DNA of 19,644 nucleotides from CAZYMF01 sp964648215 (lineage in GTDB: Bacteria > Desulfobacterota > Binatia > HRBIN30 > JACQVA1). The stretch spans positions 1-19,644 of the forward strand of contig CAZYMF010000082.1 in assembly GCA_964648215.1 (NCBI GenBank). Direction: 5' to 3'. The translations under genes and the position numbers were made by a program. The notes beneath the pieces are model-generated. The model was not told the DNA's origin and made no database searches. It saw nothing but the letters and a program-made list of their open reading frames with translations. Each line of letters starts with the position of its first letter. The first letter of the stretch is position 1. Of this stretch, positions 1 to 6,284 are shown piece after piece.

Positions 1-100
1 CAGAATCCCCGGAGATCCCCATACGGCCGCGGAATACCGATCGGTGCGTCGCCACTGCTACACCGCTACCTTCTTAATGTGGGCGCCGGCGGACAGCGCA

Positions 101-1012
101 ATGCAAAAGGCGAACGACGACCAATTCCCCGTTCCCGGTTTCCGGTTTTCTGCTTTCCATTCGCATCGCCTCTTCTTGTTCTTCCTCCTCGCGCTCGCCG
201 TCGCCCTGCCGGCCCGCGCCGAGTATCCCTGGCTGCGGCTGCCGCCGACGCCGACGTTGCCCAAGCCGGTGCGCAGCGGCACGGTGCCGGTGAACGGCAT
301 CCGCCTGTGGTACGCCGTGTTCGGCCACGGCGCGCCGGTGGTCCTGGTGCACGGCGGTCTGGCCAACGCCAACTACTGGGGACTGCAGGTCGTGGCGCTC
401 GCGCCGCGCTATCAGGTCATCGTCCTCGACAGCCGTGGCCACGGCCGCAGCACGCGCACCGAGGCGCCGATCGGTTACGACCTGATGTCGTCGGACGTGC
501 TGGCGCTGCTGGACCATCTCCACGTGCGCCGCGCCGCGCTGGTGGGTTGGAGCGACGGCGCGATCATCGGCCTGGACATCGCCATCCACCATCCCGAGCG
601 GCTGACCAAGCTGTTCGCCTTCGCCGCGAACTCGGATCCGTCCGGCGTCAAGGACGTGAACAAGAGCCCGGTGTTCACCGCCTACGTCGACCGGGCCGAA
701 CGCGAGTACGAGAAGCTCTCGCCGACGCCGAAGCAGTTCAAGGCCTTCCTCGCCAACATCACGAACATGTGGGCGACCGAGCCGCACTTCACCGACGGGC
801 AGCTCCGCCACATCAGGGTCCCGACGTGGATCGTCGACGGCGACCACGACGAGGCGATCAAGCGCGAGGACACCGACCACATGGCGGCGCTCATCCCCGG
901 CGCGGGAGAGCTCATCCTGCCCGAGGTCAGCCACTTCGCCTTCCTCCAGGACCCCGTGCAGTTCAACCAGGCCTTGCTGCACTTCCTTGCCCGTCCGACC
1001 ACGTCCCATTGA
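101..1012 (+). CDS. Exported alpha/beta-hydrolase fold protein
   Basis: A hydrolase of the alpha/beta fold; substrate unknown. From the ATG at 101 it is 303 residues. A hydrophobic segment near residues 24-38 ends in ALPARA, a plausible signal peptidase site, so it is probably exported. The oxyanion-hole HGG lies at residues 84-86, the nucleophile elbow is GWSDG with Ser151, the acid is probably Asp250 (in VDGDHDE) and the base is His278 (in SHFAF), so the triad looks complete. The start is uncertain: a GTG at 44 and an ATG at 77 are in frame, none has a clear ribosome binding site, and the codons at 121-156 read through a low-complexity C/T-rich stretch that looks more like spacer DNA. The next gene follows 82 bp downstream on the same strand. 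The family (esterase, lactonase, haloperoxidase-like) cannot be narrowed from sequence alone. Confidence 0.85.
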   Translation: MQKANDDQFPVPGFRFSAFHSHRLFLFFLLALAVALPARAEYPWLRLPPTPTLPKPVRSGTVPVNGIRLWYAVFGHGAPVVLVHGGLANANYWGLQVVALAPRYQVIVLDSRGHGRSTRTEAPIGYDLMSSDVLALLDHLHVRRAALVGWSDGAIIGLDIAIHHPERLTKLFAFAANSDPSGVKDVNKSPVFTAYVDRAEREYEKLSPTPKQFKAFLANITNMWATEPHFTDGQLRHIRVPTWIVDGDHDEAIKREDTDHMAALIPGAGELILPEVSHFAFLQDPVQFNQALLHFLARPTTSH

Positions 1013-1094
1013 GTTCCCGAGATTGCTTTGCTATCGGCGCGCCAGCTCTGGTCGCGTAGTCTCGCTCGTCGGCGTCGTCGTTTCGGCTCCCTCA

Positions 1095-2783
1095 ATGTCC
1101 AAGTACGCACTCACCGTCTTCGCCCTCTTCTTGAGCTTGGGCGGCCCCCGCGTCGCCCGCGCCGAGCAAGCGGCGAGAACCCCGACCAAAGACTCCATTC
1201 GCCTACTGCGCGAGGATGCCGATCAGAAACAGCTCCTGGCGCAGGAAATTCTGCTGCAGTCGCCCGACGTGCAGAAGATGGTCCACGACCCGCGCACCGG
1301 CGCGCTGCTGCGCACCGAGGTGTTCAACGTCTACCCGGCGCCGCCGAGCGACATCACCGAGCAGAGCAAGGCGTGCCGGCAGACCACCTGCTACCGCGTG
1401 GACGTCTACAGCTACGCGTTGAACCTCAGCTTTCACGCCCTGGTCGATGTGATCGGCAAGCGCGTCGTCTCCCTGAGCCCGTACCAGGCTGCCCAGCCGG
1501 AGCTCCCCAAACGCCTCACGGCGCTGGCGGTGCGGATCGCCACCACCGCCCCCGCGGTGGAGAAGGCCCTGGGCTTCAAGCCCAGCGGCAAGCAAGCGAT
1601 GATGCCCAACGTGAAGACGGCGCTCAACCACACCCTGTGCGAGAGCTCGCACCATCTCTGCGTCGCGCCGACCTTCATTCTCAAGGATCAGGCGCGCGCG
1701 CTGTGGGCGATCGTCGACCTCACCGACGAAAAGCTGGTGACCGTCCGCTGGACCGACCTGGGCTCGCCGCAGCCGGTCCGACCTACCGAGCAGAGCATCG
1801 AGCGCCAGGACATCTACGACAAGTACTGCAAGCAGGAGCACCGGCTCGACAAGGACGGCTGGAGCCTGAGCTACATCCTCACCGGCTCCGACGGGCTGCG
1901 CATCTCCGACGTCCGCTTCCGCGGCCAGCCGGTGCTGCACGACGCCAAGCTGGTGGACTGGCACGTGAGCTACTCCACCAAAGAGGGTTTTGGATACAGC
2001 GACGCCGTCGGCTGCCCCATGTTCAGCGCCGCCGCCGTCGGCGCGGCGAAGCCGCCGGAGATCGAAGACGTCCGGCACGACGGCAAGAGCGTCGGCTTCG
2101 CCCTGGTCCAGGACTTCGCTCACCCGATGTGGCCGGCGCCCTGCAACTACCGCTACCTGCAGCGCTACGAGTTCTACGCCGACGGCCGCTTCCGCGTCGC
2201 CGCCGGCCAGTACGGCCGCGGCTGCGGCACCGACGGCACCTACCGGCCGGTGCTGCGCATTCATCCTGCGGCCACTCCCGGGCTCAGCTTCTCCGAATGG
2301 GACGGCAAGGGTTGGAAGGAGTGGACCCACGAGCAGTGGGACCTGCAGAAGCCCGACACGGCGTACACGCCGCAAGGCTACCAGTACCGGCTGACGCGAC
2401 CTGACGGCAGCGGCTACTACATCGAGCCCGGGCGCGGGCAGTTCCCGCACAATCGCGGCGACAACGCCTATGTGTACGTGACGCGCTACAAGCCCGACGA
2501 GGGCGACGCCGACATGATCACCATCGGGCCCTGCTGCAACACCGACTACCGTCAAGGTCCGGAGCGGTTCATCGACTCGCCCCCGGAGCCGATCGCGAAC
2601 ACCGACCTCGTGCTCTGGTACGTGGCCCAGCAGCACAACGACGGCCGGCCCGGTCACGAGTACTGCTGGGCCGAGCTGCAGGTGAAGCACGGCATCTACC
2701 AGCCCAAGGCCTTTCCCTGCTACATCGGGCCGATGTTCGTGCCGATCGTAAAGCCAGCCACGACGGCGCAGCAACCAGGCTGA
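1095..2783 (+). CDS. Secreted copper amine oxidase-like protein lacking the HxH copper site
   Basis: 562 residues with a signal peptide (about residues 1-23, ending RVARA). By eye, its second half follows the copper amine oxidase catalytic domain: LTGSDGLRISDVRF (262-275) matches the 'G.EGL.I....Y' strand, VGCPMF (305-310) the CDCLG region, CNYRY (350-354) the Asn-Tyr that becomes topaquinone, YVTRYKPDEGD (461-471) the calcium-site region, and NTDLVLWY (502-509) the strand before the third copper His. Key residues differ. The HxH copper pair is replaced near residues 383-385 by Tyr-Arg-Pro, and the general-base Asp appears to be Ser294. Tyr352 and possibly His514 remain. It may have another activity or none. 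The protein is short for the family, having lost parts of the N-terminal domains. The start at 1095 is chosen for the signal peptide; the reading frame is open back to 987, which would overlap the gene upstream. The propeller-like gene follows 17 bp later, so the two are probably co-transcribed. Confidence 0.72.
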   Translation: MSKYALTVFALFLSLGGPRVARAEQAARTPTKDSIRLLREDADQKQLLAQEILLQSPDVQKMVHDPRTGALLRTEVFNVYPAPPSDITEQSKACRQTTCYRVDVYSYALNLSFHALVDVIGKRVVSLSPYQAAQPELPKRLTALAVRIATTAPAVEKALGFKPSGKQAMMPNVKTALNHTLCESSHHLCVAPTFILKDQARALWAIVDLTDEKLVTVRWTDLGSPQPVRPTEQSIERQDIYDKYCKQEHRLDKDGWSLSYILTGSDGLRISDVRFRGQPVLHDAKLVDWHVSYSTKEGFGYSDAVGCPMFSAAAVGAAKPPEIEDVRHDGKSVGFALVQDFAHPMWPAPCNYRYLQRYEFYADGRFRVAAGQYGRGCGTDGTYRPVLRIHPAATPGLSFSEWDGKGWKEWTHEQWDLQKPDTAYTPQGYQYRLTRPDGSGYYIEPGRGQFPHNRGDNAYVYVTRYKPDEGDADMITIGPCCNTDYRQGPERFIDSPPEPIANTDLVLWYVAQQHNDGRPGHEYCWAELQVKHGIYQPKAFPCYIGPMFVPIVKPATTAQQPG

Positions 2784-2800
2784 CCGGGCGGCACGCGTCC

Positions 2801-3958
2801 TTGGCCAGAGGAGGAAAGAGCAGGGCGAAGACGGGAGCGGCAACGTCCGCCGGCCGCCGACGCCGGCGCGACGCCTCGCCGTCTCGTCGCCGGTGGGTGC
2901 GGTGGCTGGCGGCGGCGGTCGTGCTCGGCCTGGGGCTGTGGCTCGCCGCGGGTCGCCGGTTGCGCGAACCGAGCGCTCGACCGCTGCCCGCGCCGGTGCC
3001 GACATCCTCGGCTCCGTCCACCGGCAGCGCGCCCGTGACCGGCGCGGCGAGCGGCCGGCCGGTGGGCGAGCAAGCGCCGGCGCTCGTCGTCGGCGCCGCC
3101 GACGCCTGCAAGGCCTCGCCGCGCTTCGTCGCGGGTCTCGGCTTCACCGGGCAGGTTCTCGTCGGCACCGGGCTGAAGGGGTACAAGGGGCTGACCCTGA
3201 CCGAGACCGACGGCAAGGGCGGCGTGGCCCGTGTCTACCAGGATCCGAGCTGGACCACGGCCGGCTACCTGGCCGCCTACGTCTACGACCGCAACGGCGA
3301 CATCTACACCGCCCCGGCGCCTCTGGTCAGCCTGTACGAGAACCCGCCGGACAAGCAGAGCCGGATCTATCGCGTCGACAGCGACACGGGGAAGATGGCG
3401 GAGTATCTGGAGCTACCCACGGAGCAGCCGCCGAACCAAACCAACCCGTTCGCGGTGCTGGGTCTCGCCTACGACTGCGATACGCACAGCCTGTACGCGG
3501 CCTCCGTGGCCGGCTCCACGCCGGAGCAGCAGAACGGCCGCATCTACCGCATCGACCTCGATGCGCACCGCGTCGCCGACGTCCTCGACAAGATCGACGC
3601 CTTCGGCGTCGGCGTGTTCAACGGCGCGCACGGCAAGCGTCTCTACTTCGGCTCCGCCCGCGACACCGGCGTCTACTCGATCGCGCTCGACGCCAGCGGC
3701 GCGTTCCGCGGCGACAAGCGGCTGGAGTTCTACCTCGCGGCCCTGCCCCAGGGGAGCAACGAGAAGGCAAAGCGCATTCTCTTCCGCGGCAAGGACGAGA
3801 TGCTGATCAAGGGCTACGACTTCAACTTCAGTCTGAGAGCCGCCAGTGCCTACAGCGAGGGTCTGTACTTCTTCCGCTACGATCCGGCGGCGGACCGCTG
3901 GCAGCTCGAGCACGTGGAGCGGGAGTCGGGCGGCATCACCCGCAACGGCGGCAACTAG
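2801..3958 (+). CDS. Membrane-anchored beta-propeller-like protein, function unknown
   Basis: 385 residues. A very basic N-terminus (an RRRRR cluster at 19-23) precedes one membrane segment at about residues 32-50, followed by a Pro/Ala/Ser-rich linker to about residue 90. The rest is made of short beta-strand repeats such as GRIYRIDLDAHRV and SRIYRVDSDTGKM, with Asp-rich turns, as in SMP-30/NHL/YncE-type propellers. I do not recognise a named family and see no catalytic motif. The likely topology is cytoplasmic tail, one helix, periplasmic propeller. The start is odd: TTG at 2801 is the only upstream candidate giving the full basic tail, and the strongest Shine-Dalgarno-like run (AGAGGAGG, 2807-2814) lies just after it; GTG at 2897 is an alternative that removes most of the tail. 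It lies 17 bp behind the amine-oxidase-like gene, which suggests the two act together outside the cytoplasmic membrane. Confidence 0.75.
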   Translation: MARGGKSRAKTGAATSAGRRRRRDASPSRRRWVRWLAAAVVLGLGLWLAAGRRLREPSARPLPAPVPTSSAPSTGSAPVTGAASGRPVGEQAPALVVGAADACKASPRFVAGLGFTGQVLVGTGLKGYKGLTLTETDGKGGVARVYQDPSWTTAGYLAAYVYDRNGDIYTAPAPLVSLYENPPDKQSRIYRVDSDTGKMAEYLELPTEQPPNQTNPFAVLGLAYDCDTHSLYAASVAGSTPEQQNGRIYRIDLDAHRVADVLDKIDAFGVGVFNGAHGKRLYFGSARDTGVYSIALDASGAFRGDKRLEFYLAALPQGSNEKAKRILFRGKDEMLIKGYDFNFSLRAASAYSEGLYFFRYDPAADRWQLEHVERESGGITRNGGN

Positions 3959-3966
3959 CCCGGCGG

Positions 3967-5625
3967 TCAGGTCCACAACGACCATGCGCCCGTGGCCAAC
4001 ACACACGCGGCCAGCAGGGCGTTGGTCGTCGCGTGCGCAACGATCGCGTCGCTCATCTCGCCGCGACGGTAGAGCACGAGCGCGTACACGGCCCCCGCGA
4101 GGGAACCGGCGAGCAGTCGGCTGTGCAAGGCGCCGAACAACAGGGACGAGCCGAAGAACGACAATGCGGTGAAGCGCTGCAAGCTCACGCTCTGGAAATC
4201 CGCGGCGATCAGCCGGCGCAGGACATACCCCCGGAACGCCAGCTCCTCGGCAAGCGGCACGGTGACCACGGCACCGACGACGCGAAACGCCAGCCAGACC
4301 TCCAGCCAGCCGGACGGCAGCCGCGCCAATCCCTGCCGCAAGGCGGCATCGCCGACGGCGGGTCGGGGGCCTTCCAGCACCATCCACAGAACGAAGACCG
4401 CCACGCCGGCAAGCGCGGCAGTCCACGACCAGGTCCATCGCAGCCCCTGGTACTCCCGCCGGAAGATCCAGAGTGTTCCGGCCACAGCCACCACGCGCAG
4501 CGGGTAGAGCACCTCGAGGCCGGCACTCCCGGTTGAAAAGGCGCTGCCGAGCATCGACACCGTTACCAGCGCCAACAGGGGTCCCAGGTAGGCTGCCGTT
4601 GCATTCGCGCGGATCCCCTCGCTGCCGACGAGCGGTGTCACGACGAAGAACGACGAACGACGGGTCACCGCCACCAGTCCCAAGGCTCCGCCGCAGAAGA
4701 GTAACCAGCCAGCGTACGAGTGGAACCCCCCGAGGGCGACCTCGGGCGACAGCCAGGTCCCAACGGCAATGAGGGCGACAATACGCAGCACATTGAGGAG
4801 ACCCATCAGGACCGCTCCGAGCGGCAGGAGCAGGAGTGCTCGCGGCAGGCGCAGCGACCTGCGGAAGGCCCACAGGTACACGCCGAGAAACACCCAGATC
4901 ATGCCGATGCTCTCGTATCCCGAACATTGCGGTGCGATCTCGACCGAAAACCGTCGCGTACCGACGAGCATGTGCGCCGGCTCCACGAAGCCGTCCGTAG
5001 CCAAGAACGAGACGAGGGCGGCGACCAAATGGAGCGTCAGGCGGCTGAGCGGGCGCCAAGCGGCGCTCGTGAAGCTGCCGGCGAGCAGCGCCACCGCGCC
5101 AACGGCGGCACTGACCAGCAGCATCCCCGAAGCCCGGCGAATGAGTGTCAGCACGGCACGGCCCGACGCAGCGACCGCCGCGCAGCAGGCCACGGTGACG
5201 ATGCCGGTCACCAGCCAGATTCCGACCCACAGCCCCGGGGTCGGCGACGCCCGCAAATCGCCGTCCGCAACCACCGCGGTCAACCGAAAGAACAATGCGA
5301 ATGCCAGCAGGTGAGCCAGGAGCCACGGCCACACCGGACGTGGCTCGGAGATCTCCGATAGTGCCTGCTTCAACCACGTGCGCAGCTCTTCGCCGCCGAG
5401 CAGGAGGGCGGCCGTGGCAAGCGCGATCCCGAAGCGCACGGCAACGTGCGACTGAGACAGGACGACGGCCCACCACGCGGAGCCGAGGTCGGGGGCCTCG
5501 AAACGCACTCCGAGCAGGGTCCCCTCGGTGAGCAACAACGCGGCGAGGACACCCCAGAGAAGGAGCGGCCGCGACCGCCCCGAATCGACGTTGGGGACCT
5601 CTAACGAGGCAGGGTTGCGGAGCAC
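3967..5625 (-). CDS. xrtE: Exosortase E / CPBP protease fusion (VPEID-CTERM system)
   Basis: A polytopic membrane protein of 552 residues joining two proteases. The N-terminal part is an exosortase (archaeosortase/exosortase superfamily, a sortase-like transpeptidase in the inner membrane): Cys234 in APQCSGYES, Arg281 in NVLRIVALI and His302 in GGFHSYAGW form the known Cys/Arg/His site. The C-terminal part is a CPBP (CAAX protease and bacteriocin-processing) domain: EELAFRG (Glu460, Glu461, Arg465), His501 in FGALHS, and HATTN (His531, Asn535). This domain order is that of the annotated class 'exosortase E/protease, VPEID-CTERM system', and the adjacent upstream gene encodes the matching VPEID substrate. 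The GTG at 5625 is the start I chose; no convincing ribosome binding site precedes it, so translation may be weak or coupled to the small gene. It converges with the propeller gene, with stop codons 8 bp apart. All catalytic residues of both domains appear present. Confidence 0.93.
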   Translation of the reverse strand: MLRNPASLEVPNVDSGRSRPLLLWGVLAALLLTEGTLLGVRFEAPDLGSAWWAVVLSQSHVAVRFGIALATAALLLGGEELRTWLKQALSEISEPRPVWPWLLAHLLAFALFFRLTAVVADGDLRASPTPGLWVGIWLVTGIVTVACCAAVAASGRAVLTLIRRASGMLLVSAAVGAVALLAGSFTSAAWRPLSRLTLHLVAALVSFLATDGFVEPAHMLVGTRRFSVEIAPQCSGYESIGMIWVFLGVYLWAFRRSLRLPRALLLLPLGAVLMGLLNVLRIVALIAVGTWLSPEVALGGFHSYAGWLLFCGGALGLVAVTRRSSFFVVTPLVGSEGIRANATAAYLGPLLALVTVSMLGSAFSTGSAGLEVLYPLRVVAVAGTLWIFRREYQGLRWTWSWTAALAGVAVFVLWMVLEGPRPAVGDAALRQGLARLPSGWLEVWLAFRVVGAVVTVPLAEELAFRGYVLRRLIAADFQSVSLQRFTALSFFGSSLLFGALHSRLLAGSLAGAVYALVLYRRGEMSDAIVAHATTNALLAACVLATGAWSLWT

Positions 5626-5644
5626 AAGCTAGTCAGGCGCCGTG

Positions 5645-5681
5645 CCCCTTCGATTTTCGCTGCGGCTGGAGGCCGAAGGGG
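5645..5681 (-). other. Hairpin between VPEID gene and exosortase gene
   Basis: CCCCTTCG at 5645-5652 is the exact reverse complement of CGAAGGGG at 5674-5681, giving an 8-bp stem with a 21-nt loop, 47 nt after the stop codon of the VPEID gene and 19 nt before the exosortase start. No T-run follows on the minus strand, so it is not a classical terminator. It could attenuate read-through or stabilise the small upstream message, letting substrate exceed enzyme. This role is inferred. Confidence 0.45.
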
Positions 5682-5728
5682 TGCAGAAATTCTAGCGGCG
5701 CATCAATCCCGCCGACCCGAGCAGCGAA

Positions 5729-5902
5729 TCACTCGCGCCGACGGCGCCCCAGCAGAACCAGCACACCGCCGACGAGCACCGTCAACGCGCTCTGTGCGAT
5801 GCTTGGGTCGATCTCCGGCACGTCCACTGGAGTCGCAAACGCCGGGGAGATTACGCCGACGGTGAGTACCGCAACCCCAAGCCAGGCAAGCCATCGTTCC
5901 AT
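5729..5902 (-). CDS. Minimal VPEID-CTERM sorting-signal protein
   Basis: 57 residues. Residues 1-23 form a signal peptide (Arg3, hydrophobic core, ending SPAFA). After only four more residues comes the VPEID motif (28-32), then a transmembrane helix (about 36-52) and a basic RRRRE tail. This three-part C-terminus is the VPEID variant of the PEP-CTERM sorting signal recognised by exosortase E, which is encoded next. Almost nothing is left to be sorted: after signal peptidase and exosortase cleavage a peptide of roughly 5-8 residues would remain. The start at 5902 is supported by AGAGAGGG (5914-5907) four bases upstream and by a sigma-54-type promoter whose expected transcript begins near 5960. 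The frame stays open upstream to 6145, but those codons would lie before the transcript start. Whether the product is a signal peptide, a linker or a vestigial substrate cannot be told from sequence. Confidence 0.85.
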   Translation of the reverse strand: MERWLAWLGVAVLTVGVISPAFATPVDVPEIDPSIAQSALTVLVGGVLVLLGRRRRE

Positions 5903-5918
5903 TATACCCTCTCTTGCT

Positions 5919-5938
5919 GCCGGATATCCGCATCCGGC
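5919..5938 (-). promoter_or_regulatory. Leader hairpin before the VPEID start
   Basis: GCCGGAT (5919-5925) and ATCCGGC (5932-5938) are perfect reverse complements around a 6-nt loop. In the minus-strand transcript the hairpin sits 4 nt ahead of the AGAGAGGG ribosome binding site, so it could protect the 5' end or affect translation. It does not match any riboswitch I know. Confidence 0.45.
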
Positions 5939-5969
5939 GATTCGCTCCCAATTGCCCCGCTCATCGACA

Positions 5970-5986
5970 AGCAACTCGCACGCCAA
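5970..5986 (-). promoter_or_regulatory. Sigma-54 (-24/-12) promoter of the VPEID gene
   Basis: On the minus strand the sequence TTGGCGTGCGAGTTGCT reads from 5986 to 5970. Against the RpoN consensus TGGCACG-N4-TTGCW it matches TGGC, the seventh-position G and all of TTGCT, with the required GG-N10-GC spacing. The expected start of transcription is about 5960, giving a leader of about 58 nt that carries the 5919-5938 hairpin and a good ribosome binding site. PEP-CTERM genes in other bacteria are known to depend on RpoN with the PrsK/PrsR two-component pair, which makes this site plausible; no such regulator is in the window. Confidence 0.62.
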
Positions 5987-6103
5987 AGGTCGGCCCTCGT
6001 CCCACGTGGCGATAAGTACTTGAATCACCATCGATAACGGGTGGAGTGGGATGGCGCACCCGAATCGCCTGGATACCGCACCTGTGAGGAACACCGACAG
6101 ACG

Positions 6104-6125
6104 CAGCAGGTCATGCGCCCTGCTG
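6104..6125. promoter_or_regulatory. Inverted repeat, candidate enhancer-binding-protein site
   Basis: CAGCAGG (6104-6110) and CCTGCTG (6119-6125) are perfect 7-bp reverse complements separated by 8 bp. The centre lies about 155 bp upstream of the predicted start of the sigma-54 transcript of the VPEID gene, a usual distance for an activator of the NtrC/PrsR type. The site could equally serve the divergent CoA-transferase gene. Function is inferred from symmetry and position only. Confidence 0.35.
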
Positions 6126-6284
6126 AAAACCAGCGGATCGTGCAAGATGGCGGAAACGCAAACGAAACCCGGAGCCTCTGGCGATCCGATGGCCGGCGGA
6201 GCGCGTTGTAAGGAAAACCGACGGACCGCGCTGCCGCTGGGATGACCGTTGACTGACGGCTGCGTCTCGCGTCAGGATTGCCGC

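Larger units (their letters stand above)
5903..6284. other. Divergent intergenic region, 382 bp
   Basis: This stretch separates the VPEID gene (minus) from the CoA-transferase gene (plus). It holds the leader hairpin, the sigma-54-type promoter and the 22-bp inverted repeat described separately. I see no convincing -35/-10 pair for the CoA-transferase, although CAGGA at 6273-6277 is a suitable ribosome binding site for it. The open frames here (minus to 6145, plus 6051-6245) have no recognisable protein features apart from the extension of the VPEID frame. Confidence 0.6.

Noticed and set aside
1203..3005. 600-codon minus-strand open frame
   Set aside because: It lies opposite the amine-oxidase-like and propeller genes, its translation is low-complexity Arg/Val/Gly-rich, and it has no recognisable motif. 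It is an antisense shadow common in G+C-rich DNA.
3413..5476. 687-codon minus-strand open frame over the exosortase gene
   Set aside because: It is a different frame of the same strand, Arg/Gly-rich without membrane segments, while the frame at 3967-5625 carries all exosortase and CPBP residues.
5919..5938. Cyclic-di-GMP or other known riboswitch before the VPEID gene
   Set aside because: The predicted leader is only about 58 nt with one short hairpin and lacks the conserved aptamer sequences.
5729..6145. 138-residue version of the VPEID protein
   Set aside because: The extra 81 residues put the signal peptide in the middle of the protein, and their codons lie mostly upstream of the expected sigma-54 transcript start. 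The ATG at 5902 has a strong ribosome binding site. The stretch encoding MVIQVLIATWDEGRP does look protein-like, so this is not fully excluded.
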